DNA of 64,000 bases. Origin: Flavobacteriales bacterium (lineage in GTDB: Bacteria > Bacteroidota > Bacteroidia > NS11-12g > UBA9320). The translations under genes were made by a program, and so were the position numbers. Positions 51,263 to 60,065 of this stretch are shown here, piece by piece (position 1 is the first letter of the stretch; each line of letters begins with the position of its first letter). The notes below the pieces were generated by a model. It saw nothing but the letters and a program-made list of their open reading frames with translations, ran no database searches and was not told where the DNA came from. Location: the NCBI GenBank assembly GCA_020635395.1, contig JACJZV010000003.1:124001-188000 (forward strand), read 5' to 3'.

Positions 51263-51922
51263 TTAATCCTCCACTATTCCGTTTCGGCTTCTAACCACCC
51301 AAATTAAAATACCCAACAAGATACATGCACCCGCAGGAGTCATCAACACGCCATTTGGGATATACCAATCTTTGCTTAAAACCGTGGCTCCAAATAATTT
51401 TCCACTGCCGAACAATTCTCTAAAAAATGAAATTGTAAGAATTATCCAAGCATATCCCATACTATTACCCAAGCCATCAAGTGCCGATTGTTTTGGAGGA
51501 TTACCCAACGCAAATGCTTCCAAACGCCCCATAACAATACAGTTTGTAATAATCAATCCCACAAAAACCGAAAGTTGTTTTGAAACATCATAAACATACG
51601 CTTGCAACACTTGGTCAACCACGGCCACCAATGAGGCTACAACCACCAATTGCACAATAATCCGGATTCGGTTTGGAATGGTTTTTCTGAGCATAGAAAT
51701 AACCACGTTTGCCATAACCACCACAAAGGTTACGGCAAGAGCCATTACCAAGGTTGGTTTCATAGCCACCGTAACGGCCAACGCCGAGCATACACCCAAT
51801 ACTTGCACCGTTATCGGGTTATCGCTGTCCAGAGGATTTGTAACTAACTTTCTATCCTTTTTGGTTAAAAAAGGCTCTTTTGCTTTTACCTCTTTTGTTT
51901 TTTCTATTGTTTCTGTACTCAT
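51263..51922 (-). CDS. nqrD: Na+-NQR subunit D
   Basis: 219 residues, six membrane helices after a charged N-terminus. VQVLGVCSALAVTVAMKP and GLIITNCIVMGRLEAFALGNPP carry the conserved cysteines of the NqrD/NqrE iron site. The ATG overlaps the nqrC stop by 4 nt. It is part of the Na+ path of the complex. Confidence 0.96.
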   Translation of the reverse strand: MSTETIEKTKEVKAKEPFLTKKDRKLVTNPLDSDNPITVQVLGVCSALAVTVAMKPTLVMALAVTFVVVMANVVISMLRKTIPNRIRIIVQLVVVASLVAVVDQVLQAYVYDVSKQLSVFVGLIITNCIVMGRLEAFALGNPPKQSALDGLGNSMGYAWIILTISFFRELFGSGKLFGATVLSKDWYIPNGVLMTPAGACILLGILIWVVRSRNGIVED

Positions 51923-52656
51923 CTCTTTTTCGCTTCAATAAAAGGTTTATACAATTCTAAATAACTATCAAGCATGGAGTTAACACCTTTTCCTGTAATG
52001 GTTGCTCCACTCATGCCATCCACTTTAAGTGGTTGATTATCGTAATTGTTTCCCTCACCTTTTTGAAAATGAGGAGCTTCGATTTGACCTGAAGCATTTA
52101 CTATTTTTTTGCCTACAAATCTTGCCTGAACAGCAGGTTCTGTAATTCTGGCACCCAACCCTGGGGTTTCGCCTTTGTGGTCAAAAACCACTCCTTTCAC
52201 TGTCTCTAAATCTCCGGCAACGGCCAAATATCCCCAAATGTTATCCCACAAACCATTTCCATAAAGCGGAAAAACATAGGATTCAATTTTGCTGTTGTCG
52301 GTTTTATTATATACAATGTAAACCGGCAATTCTCTTTCGGCCACAGGTTTTTTATATTCTTTAAAAATACTTATTTTGGACTCATCAACATCCATTTTTT
52401 CGCCTTTAGAGTTCACAACTTCCACCTTTACCGTTTTTTCGTACAACTCCGAGATTTCTTGTTTTTCAATTCCCTCTAGGGCTTTTTCGCCCAAAGCGGC
52501 TCTGAGTATGAAGTCCCGTTTTTCCAACAATCGGTTAAAGTCTTGATTAGGCTTTAAAACCAACGAAACAAAGGCCAACAAAATACCGAACACCACCGTC
52601 ATAATGATGGCATACGTCAGTATATATCCGTTTGAATTTTTATTAAACTTTGACAC
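51919..52656 (-). CDS. nqrC: Na+-NQR subunit C
   Basis: 245 residues, GTG start inside the end of nqrB (14-nt overlap). One N-terminal membrane helix, then a periplasmic FMN-binding domain with the flavinylation motif DGMSGAT (Thr219 predicted to carry FMN), which is the target of ApbE. TPGLGARITE and VDGMSGATITGKGV are classical NqrC segments. Confidence 0.96.
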   Translation of the reverse strand: MSKFNKNSNGYILTYAIIMTVVFGILLAFVSLVLKPNQDFNRLLEKRDFILRAALGEKALEGIEKQEISELYEKTVKVEVVNSKGEKMDVDESKISIFKEYKKPVAERELPVYIVYNKTDNSKIESYVFPLYGNGLWDNIWGYLAVAGDLETVKGVVFDHKGETPGLGARITEPAVQARFVGKKIVNASGQIEAPHFQKGEGNNYDNQPLKVDGMSGATITGKGVNSMLDSYLELYKPFIEAKKR

Positions 52657-53833
52657 GTTTCAATCTTCTTTTAATGTTTCCTTGTACTACGTAATAATCA
52701 ATCAATGGGGCAAATACGTTCATAAGAAGTATAGCCATCATAATTCCCTCTGGATAACCCGGGTTGAAAATACGAATCAGCACCGTTATAACTCCAATAA
52801 AAAATCCGTAAATCCATTTTCCACGTTCCGTTTGGGCGGCGGATACAGGGTCGGTTGCCATAAACACAGCTCCAAACATAAAACCACCAATTACCAAATG
52901 ATACCAAGCTGGCATATCCATCCAGGCGTTTCCGCTTCCGCTAATGTTCATTATCCAGCCCATAAATAAACCACCTAAAACAGTGCTTAGCATTATTTTC
53001 CAACTTCCAATTCCGGAAAGGATAAGAATGGCAGCTCCAATTAAAATAGCTATAACGGAGGTTTCTCCAATAGAACCTGGAACAGTACCGATGATACTAT
53101 CCATTATGCTGCCGTTGAATAAAAATTTATCCGACCAACCGGCATAATTTGCATCTATTGAGGCATCGTAAATATTGCCAAGTGAGGTAGCTCCAGAAAA
53201 TCCGTCAACTTGTTTTGCTCCCTCTTTCATAGCCACCCATACAGAGTTTCCACTCATATAGGGCGTATAGCCAATGTATAAGAACATACGAGCCAACAAT
53301 GCAGGGTTTAACAAGTTCATACCCGTTCCTCCAAATACTTCTTTACCAATAACCACAGCAAATGCTGTGGCCAATGCAACCATCCACAACGGAACATCTG
53401 GAGGCATAACCATTGGTATTAAAAGACCCGAAACCAAAAAACCTTCGTTGATTGGGTGACCTTTTATTTGGCAAAACATAAACTCAATGCCCAAACCAAC
53501 AATATAGGAAACGGCAATGATGGGAAGTGTTTGCCACAAACCATAAAGGAAATTGCTCATTAGGCTTGCATCTGTTGCCCCAATAGCATTGTGATATTGC
53601 AAACCAATGTTCCACATACCAAACAACAAAGCCGGCATTAATGCAATAACCACCGTAAACATGGTACGTTTTAAGTCGATACCATCTCGAATGTGAGCAC
53701 CATGCGATGTCGTTTTATTTGGAACAAATAGAAAAGTCTCGATTCCATCAAATGTGGAATGTAAGAAATGAAGTTTACCGCCCTTTTCAAAATTGGGTTT
53801 TAACTTATCTAATGTATTTCTTAAAAATTTCAT
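52643..53833 (-). CDS. nqrB: Na+-NQR subunit B
   Basis: 396 residues with about ten membrane helices. NqrB-specific features: RDGIDLKRTMFTVVIALMPA, GHPINEGFLVSGLLIPM, FGGTGMNLLNPALLARMFLY and the flavinylation motif DGFSGATSLG (Thr216 for FMN). It carries riboflavin and FMN and forms the Na+ channel. Between nqrA and nqrB lies an unrelated four-helix-bundle gene, 13 nt upstream of the nqrB start. Confidence 0.97.
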   Translation of the reverse strand: MKFLRNTLDKLKPNFEKGGKLHFLHSTFDGIETFLFVPNKTTSHGAHIRDGIDLKRTMFTVVIALMPALLFGMWNIGLQYHNAIGATDASLMSNFLYGLWQTLPIIAVSYIVGLGIEFMFCQIKGHPINEGFLVSGLLIPMVMPPDVPLWMVALATAFAVVIGKEVFGGTGMNLLNPALLARMFLYIGYTPYMSGNSVWVAMKEGAKQVDGFSGATSLGNIYDASIDANYAGWSDKFLFNGSIMDSIIGTVPGSIGETSVIAILIGAAILILSGIGSWKIMLSTVLGGLFMGWIMNISGSGNAWMDMPAWYHLVIGGFMFGAVFMATDPVSAAQTERGKWIYGFFIGVITVLIRIFNPGYPEGIMMAILLMNVFAPLIDYYVVQGNIKRRLKRVKV

Positions 53834-53846
53834 TTAGTGTTAAGTA

Positions 53847-54257
53847 CTAATTTTTAGGGTTTAAGGAATTAATGCCATTATTTAGGTTGTTTGAGGCTGT
53901 AAACCGAGCCTTACCTATAATTTTTGTCAATTGCTCCGATTCTCCCAACAAATTTTTTATTCTTTCTTTATTAGTGTAAAAATCACCCTCATCTAATAAT
54001 TCAAGCCAAAATGAACTCTCATCAGATTCTTCTAAAGAAATACTCATTTTAGCGACAAACTCCTTTGCCGAACGTGAAACACAAGCCGCCCTATAATTAG
54101 CAGCAGTGCTGCTTGCCGAGCGTCCTAACTGGCTTGCTATAATTCGGGTTGAATTTTGATTAAATGGCAATTCATCGCAAAGTTTTAGAGTCTCAATAGC
54201 AAAACGCTTTGTCCTATTTTTAAACTCATTTACAAATATATTTTCTGTCCTCGCCAT
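53847..54257 (-). CDS. Four-helix-bundle protein inserted in the nqr operon
   Basis: 136 residues, a second member of the PF05635-like family: NEFKNRTKRFAIETLKLCDELPF, STRIIASQLGRSASSTAANYRAAC and EFVAKMSISLEESDESSFWLELL. It is from another subfamily than the copy at 26,830 (only the general pattern is shared). It lies in the direction of the operon between nqrA and nqrB. Upstream are four copies of the 7-bp word AAGGTTG (54264-54293). Nothing links it to NQR; it looks like an inserted cassette tolerated because it keeps transcription open. Confidence 0.88.
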   Translation of the reverse strand: MARTENIFVNEFKNRTKRFAIETLKLCDELPFNQNSTRIIASQLGRSASSTAANYRAACVSRSAKEFVAKMSISLEESDESSFWLELLDEGDFYTNKERIKNLLGESEQLTKIIGKARFTASNNLNNGINSLNPKN

Positions 54258-54263
54258 TTTTTA

Positions 54264-54293
54264 ATAAACCTTCAACCTTATACCTTCAACCTT
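54264..54293 (-). repeat. Heptamer repeat (AAGGTTG)4 upstream of the four-helix-bundle gene
   Basis: On the minus strand the words are AAGGTTG, AAGGTAT, AAGGTTG, AAGGTTT, a 7-bp period filling the gap between nqrA and the four-helix-bundle gene. Its complement (AACCTTC-type) is similar in kind to the AAACCTT words at 42,234. Confidence 0.82.
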
Positions 54294-54299
54294 CTGACA

Positions 54300-55640
54300 T
54301 TACCCTTCTTCCGCCATTATAGTTAATCCTTCGCTCAATATTTTTTGAACTTCCATTTTTGAAGTACAAACGAATTCACAAAGTGCCAAATCTTCTTCTA
54401 TAACCTCATAAATACCAAGATTTTCCATGGCTTCCAAGTCTTGAGCCATTATTGCTTTAATAAGATATACAGGCAAAATATCCATAGGCAAAACCTTTTC
54501 GTATTGACCAGTTACCACATAAGCCCGTTCTTCACCGTGATAATTGGTATTTACTTTAAACGTTTTCTTTAGGAATTTTGAAATTGGCAGAGAATTACTA
54601 ATGGTTGGTCGCGGATAGGTTGGCAGCAACCATCCCATAAACTCGTATTCGTCTCCTTCTGGAATTGCTGTTACAAGATTATCAAAAAAGCCTAAGTGGC
54701 TATTAGCCGAAATTTTAGTACCAGTCAAAACGTTTCCGCTAATAATTCTGCTGTTGTTTCCTGATAAATTTCCCTTTAAAACCGGTTCAAGGCTTGTACC
54801 AGAAATAACCTCCACATAAGCAGGTTTTGAAACATCACTTCCGGCAACGGCAATTATTTGACGTAAATCCACTTTTCCGGTGGCGAATAATCTTCCAATA
54901 AAAACAACGTGCTGAGGATTCAATGTCCAAACCACATCACCCTTATTTATTGGGTCGATATGATGAATCTGTACTCCAACTAAACCAGCAGGATGCGGCC
55001 CCGAAAATTCAGTAATCTCAACGCCCTGTGTTTTTGAAATAAAACTTGGTTTTGAATTTTTTGAACTCACATTTAAGTGAATTTTTCCACTTGTAAGATT
55101 CTTTAATACCTCTACACCTTTTGCAAAGCTGTCAGCTTCATTGGCCAATGTATAATCAAAATCAGCCGCCAATGGAGCAGAATCAAAACAAGAAATGTGT
55201 ATTGATTTTGGTGTTGCATCTGGGTGGGCAATGATGCCAAAAGGTCTTTGAATAATAAATGGCCATAAACCCGATGATAACAAAATCGCTTTAACATTCT
55301 CTGCATTTAATGTTGTCGGAATGTTAAATGACTTATACTTCATTTCTGAATCGGCCAATATACGAACCTCTAAAACTGCTCGTCTATCACCTCTGACAAT
55401 TTCGGCAACCTCCCCACTTACAGGGCTTGTAAATTTAATTGCCTCGTTTGTTTTGTCGTGAAAAAGAACATCTCCAGCCTTTACTTCAGCCCCTGCCTTT
55501 ACTTCCAATTTAGGAACAAAGTTCTTGAAATCAGTAGGTTTAACGGCATAGGTAGGCGAACTAACTTTGGTGGTGCTTTTTTGAGCAACTCCAACCAAAT
55601 TGATGTCCTTACCTTTTTTTATCTTTATAACTTTACTCAT
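54300..55640 (-). CDS. nqrA: Na+-NQR subunit A
   Basis: 446 residues, the standard NqrA length. N-terminal IKIKKGKDINLVG, DFKNFVPKLEVKAGAEVKAGDVLFHDK (biotinyl-like hairpin), ALWPF-equivalent SGLWPFIIQRPFGIIAHPD and GPHPAGLVGVQIHHIDPI are family signatures. It is the cytoplasmic peripheral subunit that contributes to quinone binding. It is first gene of the operon; a TAATTTTG -7 box lies at 55667-55674 on the minus strand. Confidence 0.97.
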   Translation of the reverse strand: MSKVIKIKKGKDINLVGVAQKSTTKVSSPTYAVKPTDFKNFVPKLEVKAGAEVKAGDVLFHDKTNEAIKFTSPVSGEVAEIVRGDRRAVLEVRILADSEMKYKSFNIPTTLNAENVKAILLSSGLWPFIIQRPFGIIAHPDATPKSIHISCFDSAPLAADFDYTLANEADSFAKGVEVLKNLTSGKIHLNVSSKNSKPSFISKTQGVEITEFSGPHPAGLVGVQIHHIDPINKGDVVWTLNPQHVVFIGRLFATGKVDLRQIIAVAGSDVSKPAYVEVISGTSLEPVLKGNLSGNNSRIISGNVLTGTKISANSHLGFFDNLVTAIPEGDEYEFMGWLLPTYPRPTISNSLPISKFLKKTFKVNTNYHGEERAYVVTGQYEKVLPMDILPVYLIKAIMAQDLEAMENLGIYEVIEEDLALCEFVCTSKMEVQKILSEGLTIMAEEG

Positions 55641-55666
55641 TGCAACGCATCTTCTGCAAAACGGGG

Positions 55667-55674
55667 CAAAATTA
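55667..55674 (-). promoter_or_regulatory. Bacteroidota -7 box of the nqr operon
   Basis: TAATTTTG on the minus strand, 26 nt before the nqrA ATG. No -33 TTG at normal spacing is seen. Confidence 0.5.
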
Positions 55675-55826
55675 GTATTTTGATAATACGTAGAAATAGT
55701 TGGTACAAAATTTTAATCACAAGGTTTTTAACACAATCGTTTGTTTGTCAGAACACTAAACTTCAAAAACTGACGAATATTTTATTTAGAATCATTCCAT
55801 ACAACTCATTTGAATTTTATCAAAGA

Positions 55827-57053
55827 TTAAACTCGCTCTTTCCGATATTCAAAAACCACAAATAGCAAAGCACAAATAGCACAAATTCCGGTAAAGACAA
55901 ATGCCCATCTAAAGTTTTCTGGTTTATGACTGTAAATAAGAGCAGAGAAAAAAGCACCAACCATCACACCTATTTCTAAAAATATAAACAATGTGGACAC
56001 CCCTCTGCCAACCAATTTCGGATTGCTTTTATCGACAGCCCACGCAAATATTGTGGGTGAATTGATACCGGTAGAAACACCAAACAAAGCTCCACCAAAA
56101 AATAAAAGTGGGGCATTTGATGCGAAAGCAATAAAAAAGTTAGCTAAAATAAGAAACGATACACCCCAAATCATCATAAGTACCCGACCATATTTATCGC
56201 TGTGTTTCCTGCTAAAAAATCGAACAGCAATAGATACAACCGTAAAAACCGTAAAGAAATAACCTGACTTTTTGATTCCGAAAACTTCTACATAGTCTTC
56301 CATCAAAGTCAAAATTGCCCCAAAAGTGCAAACTGTAAGCAGCATAATAAAACCCTGAGGCAGAACGGATTTTTCGATAATTTCATTCCATTTAATGTTG
56401 AAAGATTTTAGGGTTAGTGTTGAAGTTTCGGACAAACTTTCTTTCAGTTTAAAAGTGAGCAATAATGCAATTACTGCCGAAAAGGCAGAAACAACAAATA
56501 CCACATAATCATTTCCATAATATGCAGACAATTCGCTGCCAACCGCCGGCCCCAACCCCATACCGATATTGCTGCACAGCCCAACCCACCCCATTGCTTC
56601 CCCACGTTTGTTTTTCGAAACAACGTCAGAGCAAATTGCGGTAGTGCCTGTTGGGGTGCATCCGGCAGAAAAACCGTGCATGAATCGGAGAAATAAGAAC
56701 ATCATCACTCCATTAGAAAAGGAGTATAAAAAACTAATAACAATGGAAACAATTATTCCAAAAACAACGATTGGCTTTCGTCCAATTTCATCAACAAGTT
56801 TACCGCTAAAAGGTCTGGTTATGAGTGCGGCAGCCGCAAAAACAGTAATAACTAACCCAAGATATTCTTTACCGCCCAAACTTTCTAAATAGGGTGAAAG
56901 TCTTGGCAAAATCATATTAAATGCAAAAAAATACACAAAAGTAATGAGGCACACCAACCAAAATTGTGTGCCAAATTCTGATGATTTAGAAAAAAAAGAG
57001 GGCACCTTTATGAGTGCCCTCCTTTTTTGAGAAGTATCTTCCAATTTTTTCAC
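55827..57053 (-). CDS. MFS transporter
   Basis: 408 residues from a GTG overlapping the previous stop (TAGTG), or 392 from the GTG at 57005. Twelve membrane helices. MFS motif A appears as RPFSGKLVDEIGRKPIVVFG between helices 2 and 3, and FMHGFSAGCTPTGTTAICSDVV in helix 4 is typical of drug or sugar efflux permeases. Substrate unknown. The first 16 codons of the long form coincide with a terminator-shaped hairpin, so the shorter form may be the real product. Confidence 0.88.
   Translation of the reverse strand: MKKLEDTSQKRRALIKVPSFFSKSSEFGTQFWLVCLITFVYFFAFNMILPRLSPYLESLGGKEYLGLVITVFAAAALITRPFSGKLVDEIGRKPIVVFGIIVSIVISFLYSFSNGVMMFLFLRFMHGFSAGCTPTGTTAICSDVVSKNKRGEAMGWVGLCSNIGMGLGPAVGSELSAYYGNDYVVFVVSAFSAVIALLLTFKLKESLSETSTLTLKSFNIKWNEIIEKSVLPQGFIMLLTVCTFGAILTLMEDYVEVFGIKKSGYFFTVFTVVSIAVRFFSRKHSDKYGRVLMMIWGVSFLILANFFIAFASNAPLLFFGGALFGVSTGINSPTIFAWAVDKSNPKLVGRGVSTLFIFLEIGVMVGAFFSALIYSHKPENFRWAFVFTGICAICALLFVVFEYRKERV
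56991..57028 (-). terminator. Terminator-shaped hairpin at the 5' end of the MFS gene
   Basis: GAGGGCAC and GTGCCCTC (8 bp, 8-nt loop) bordered by seven A on one side and six T on the other, so it reads as an intrinsic terminator on both strands. It lies within codons 9-19 of the long MFS reading frame, 25 nt past the stop of the 77-aa gene. Confidence 0.65.
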
Positions 57054-57286
57054 TAATTCAAATTTACTTTTTCATACTGTTTGCCATTCCAATAGCCCAA
57101 AAACTCAACCTTTTGGCTAGAATTTCGCATTAGCAATTTGATTTCGGCTTTAGTATCTCTACTAATCAAAACGTTTGTACTGGTATTGTTCATTGAGTTA
57201 TGAACTTTTACCATGACATAATAAGCCTTTCTCTTCTCAACCGGTTTGGTGGCCGGCCTTCCTTGTTTTTTCTTTTTCTCCGCCAT
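57053..57286 (-). CDS. 77-aa basic protein of unknown function
   Basis: Starts MAEKKKKQGRPATKPVEKRKAY, containing a GRP core like an AT-hook, followed by a beta-rich part (VMVKVHNSMN, NVLISRDTKAEIKLLM, KVEFLGYWNGKQYEKVNLN). It may bind nucleic acid, but this rests only on the basic start. It has a very good promoter upstream (57330-57359) and a terminator-like hairpin just downstream, so it is probably expressed alone and strongly. Confidence 0.65.
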   Translation of the reverse strand: MAEKKKKQGRPATKPVEKRKAYYVMVKVHNSMNNTSTNVLISRDTKAEIKLLMRNSSQKVEFLGYWNGKQYEKVNLN

Positions 57287-57329
57287 AGCTGATACTAATA
57301 CAGCATTCTAAATATTTCTTTTAACCATG

Positions 57330-57359
57330 CAAACATATAATTGTTTGCAAAAAAACAAA
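57330..57359 (-). promoter_or_regulatory. Complete Bacteroidota promoter (TTTG-N18-TATGTTTG)
   Basis: On the minus strand the -33 TTTG, an 18-nt spacer and the -7 TATGTTTG both match the RpoD/SigABfr consensus. The start of the 77-aa gene is 44 nt downstream. It is the best two-part promoter I found in the window. Confidence 0.7.
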
Positions 57360-57383
57360 GGGTTATTTATACCCATTTTTTAA

Positions 57384-57854
57384 TCAATCGTTATGGTAAG
57401 GTTCTCCATTCAATATTGAATAGGCTCTATACAATTGCTCGGCTAACAACAATCGTACCATTTGATGAGACAAGGTCATTTGAGACAATGCCAATTTTTC
57501 GTTCATCCGATGATACATTTTATCATGAAAACCATACGCACCGCCAATCAAAAAAGCCACTTCAGGTTCGTTGGCAGTCCAGTAATTCAATTTTTCAGAA
57601 AAATTCCGGCTACTCATTTCTTTTCCTTTTTCATCCAACCCTATCAAAAAAGTGTTAGGTTTTAAATCTTTTAGAACCAATTCGGCTTCCATCTTTCTGA
57701 TGTCATCAACGGTTGCGTTGTTTTTCCTTTTAGCATCTGCAAGCTCAATCCACGAAACACGGGCATATTTACCAAGCCTATCCAAATAATGGTTTATTTC
57801 TTCTCTATACAGCTTATGTGCCGTTTTCCCGATGCAGAATACCTTAATGGCCAA
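57384..57854 (-). CDS. rlmH: 23S rRNA pseudouridine-1915 N3-methyltransferase RlmH
   Basis: 156 residues, the family's length. N-terminal MAIKVFCIGKT, LIGLDEKGKEMSSRNFSEKL, the SPOUT SAM-binding knot VAFLIGGAYGFHDKM and the C-terminal LSQMTLSHQMVRLLLAEQLYRAYSILNGEPYHND are diagnostic. It methylates pseudouridine 1915 in helix 69. It is 2 nt downstream of rng. Confidence 0.97.
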   Translation of the reverse strand: MAIKVFCIGKTAHKLYREEINHYLDRLGKYARVSWIELADAKRKNNATVDDIRKMEAELVLKDLKPNTFLIGLDEKGKEMSSRNFSEKLNYWTANEPEVAFLIGGAYGFHDKMYHRMNEKLALSQMTLSHQMVRLLLAEQLYRAYSILNGEPYHND

Positions 57855-57856
57855 TG

Positions 57857-59407
57857 TTAAACTATGATTTCCTCCTCATTAGAATCAAAAAAATGGTATT
57901 CGCCATAATGATAATTCTTGTCTGGTGTAACCTTTACCTTGATTCGGTGTTTTAAAAACCATTTCATTGGCTTGTTTATGAAACCCTTTGTAAGATATGC
58001 ATGCACAAAAGGGTGGGCTACAACATCTATTCTTTTGGGTTTTGAATAACTTAGAATTTGATTGATTTTGTGTTCAATTTCATCTGTTATAAGAATGGAG
58101 GCCTCTACCTTTCCTTCTCCTTTACACATTGGGCAATCCTCGGCAGTGGTGATGTTTGTCTCTGGCCGAACGCGTTGACGGGTTATTTGAACCAAACCAA
58201 ACTTGCTCATTGGCAGTATGGTGTGTTTGGCTCTGTCATTGGCCATGGCATTTCTTAATTCGGTCAAAAGTTTCTTTTTATGTTCAGGATTTCGCAAGTC
58301 AATAAAGTCAATTACGATAATTCCTCCCATATCTCTGAGCCGCAGTTGTCTGGCAATTTCTTTGGCAGATTCAATATTTACGGTCAAGGCATAATCGGCA
58401 GCTTCTTCACTTTTTTTCTGTCGGTTTCCGCTATTCACGTCTATCACGTGCAGTGCTTCGGTATGCTCAATAATAAGATAGGGGCCACCCTGCATTGCCA
58501 CATTTTTGCCAAACGACATTTTTATTTGTTTGTCAATTCCGAACTGGCTAAAAATGGGTTCTTTACCCTTATATAGTTTTAGCACCTTAACCAATTCGGG
58601 CGAAATGGCCGAAAGATATTTCTTTAGTTCGCCATGAAAATCATTGTCGTTTGTAACAATAGCCGTAAAATCTTGACTCAATAAATCTCGAAGAACAAGC
58701 TGACTTCGGTTATCTTCTCCCAATATTAAATCTCCGGGCTTGGCCGTTTTAAGATTTTTAATGACAGAATCCCATTTATCCAACAGCAGTTGAAGGTCTT
58801 TGTGAAGTTCTTGGACAGATTTACCTTCGGCGGCAGTTCGGCAAATTAAACCATAATTGGCACCTTTCAGGCTTTGGGTCAGGTTTTTTAGACGCACACG
58901 CTCCTCATGCGATTCAATCTTTTTTGAAATCGTTATAGTATCCACAAACGGAACAAATATGAAATACTTGCCCGGAATAGATATTTCTGTGCTGAGTTTC
59001 GGCCCTTTGGACGAGATAGGCTCTTTAGCCACTTGCACAAGAATTTTTTGACCCTTTCGCAGAAAATCGCTTATTTTTCCTGTTTTAAGGGTATCGGGTT
59101 CTACTCCAAAAGTAGATAAGTCGCCCGATTTTATTCCTCCTTGTGTTGCAATTTTTGTTAACTTTATTATAGAACGAACCTTTGGTCCTAAATCCTGATA
59201 GTGTAGGAATGCATCTCTATGATACCCTACGTCAACAAAAGCAGCATTAAGTTCCTGCTTAAATTTTTTTACTACCCCCAGATAAATATCTCCCGCAGAA
59301 AACTTGGTTGACTGAATTTCTTCGTGCAATTCAACCAATTTTTTGTCTTGAAGTAGTGCAATTCTCTCACCCGCCGAGCTGAAATCGATAATCAACTCAT
59401 TTGCCAC
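57857..59407 (-). CDS. rng: Ribonuclease E/G family protein
   Basis: 516 residues from a GTG start, the size of RNase G (no long RNase E tail). N-terminal S1 domain (IYLGVVKKFKQELNAAFVDVG), catalytic DNase-I-like domain with LHVIDVNSGNRQ and GGIIVIDFIDLRNPEHKK (the two Mg2+ aspartates), and a zinc-link CPMC with GEGKVE. It cleaves single-stranded RNA, and acts in 16S rRNA maturation and mRNA decay. It lies 6 nt downstream of the 29-aa basic protein gene. Confidence 0.96.
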   Translation of the reverse strand: MANELIIDFSSAGERIALLQDKKLVELHEEIQSTKFSAGDIYLGVVKKFKQELNAAFVDVGYHRDAFLHYQDLGPKVRSIIKLTKIATQGGIKSGDLSTFGVEPDTLKTGKISDFLRKGQKILVQVAKEPISSKGPKLSTEISIPGKYFIFVPFVDTITISKKIESHEERVRLKNLTQSLKGANYGLICRTAAEGKSVQELHKDLQLLLDKWDSVIKNLKTAKPGDLILGEDNRSQLVLRDLLSQDFTAIVTNDNDFHGELKKYLSAISPELVKVLKLYKGKEPIFSQFGIDKQIKMSFGKNVAMQGGPYLIIEHTEALHVIDVNSGNRQKKSEEAADYALTVNIESAKEIARQLRLRDMGGIIVIDFIDLRNPEHKKKLLTELRNAMANDRAKHTILPMSKFGLVQITRQRVRPETNITTAEDCPMCKGEGKVEASILITDEIEHKINQILSYSKPKRIDVVAHPFVHAYLTKGFINKPMKWFLKHRIKVKVTPDKNYHYGEYHFFDSNEEEIIV

Positions 59408-59413
59408 GGACTA

Positions 59414-59503
59414 TTATTTCTTTTTATGACGATTTTTTCTAAGTCTTTTCTTTCTCTTGTGAGTAGAAATTTTGTGACGTTTTCTTTTTTTACCGCTAGG
59501 CAT
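59414..59503 (-). CDS. 29-aa very basic ribosome-associated protein (AURKAIP1/COX24-domain type)
   Basis: The reading frame MPSGKKRKRHKISTHKRKKR continues to a Lys-rich end, 29 residues with about two thirds Lys, Arg and His. This is the short bacterial relative of mitochondrial mS38 (AURKAIP1/COX24 domain), nearly invariant in Bacteroidota and expected to be a ribosomal protein. It lies between a TPR gene and rng in the same direction, in the HU-TPR-rng-rlmH set, in keeping with RNA-related function. It is easily missed because of its size. Confidence 0.85.
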   Translation of the reverse strand: MPSGKKRKRHKISTHKRKKRLRKNRHKKK

Positions 59504-59531
59504 ATCTAAATATTTTTAATTAATCTTAATC

Positions 59532-60044
59532 CTATTGTTTCGAGTTTATGGCACTGCCAGACTCCATTTTTAAAACTTCATCAAGTTGATGCTTGAATTT
59601 TTCGTTTTCGGGCTGCAAAGATAATAATTTTTTATATCTGAGTATCGCTTTGTCAAATTGACCGCTCTGAACAGATTTTTCGGCTAAAAATTCGATGGCC
59701 GGAATGTAGTTTGAATCTAAACCAAGCACTTCATCGCGGATAATACCTATGCCCACCATTGGCCGAAGCTCTGGATTGTTGAGTTGTTGCTTTCCATATT
59801 CAAACAGAAGTTCTTTGGTAAGTATTTTTTTTTGATAGGCATTTGCAAAAGCATTATTTAAAGCTGACTGTTCCTCTGCCGACAAATTGTTTTTGGCCAT
59901 CAAACTGGCAATTATCTCAAGAGAATTATCCGATTTATTTACTGGTATTTCGACACTTTTTTTTGAAGAACTTATTTTAATAAGAAAAACTATAGCCACA
60001 AGGCCAACAACCAAAGCAACAAGCAAGGCCTTGCTAATTTTCAT
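59532..60044 (-). CDS. Membrane-anchored TPR-like protein
   Basis: 170 residues. N-terminal helix ALLVALVVGLVAIVFLI, a linker, then helices with a TPR-like pair near the C-terminus (IPAIEFLAEKSVQSGQFDKAILRYKKLLSLQPENEKFK). It is found in the same place between HU and rng genes in other Bacteroidota. Role unknown; probably a scaffold on the outer face of the inner membrane. It is 21 nt downstream of the HU gene. Confidence 0.78.
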   Translation of the reverse strand: MKISKALLVALVVGLVAIVFLIKISSSKKSVEIPVNKSDNSLEIIASLMAKNNLSAEEQSALNNAFANAYQKKILTKELLFEYGKQQLNNPELRPMVGIGIIRDEVLGLDSNYIPAIEFLAEKSVQSGQFDKAILRYKKLLSLQPENEKFKHQLDEVLKMESGSAINSKQ

Positions 60045-60065
60045 TTGAACTACTTTTTTTGACGT

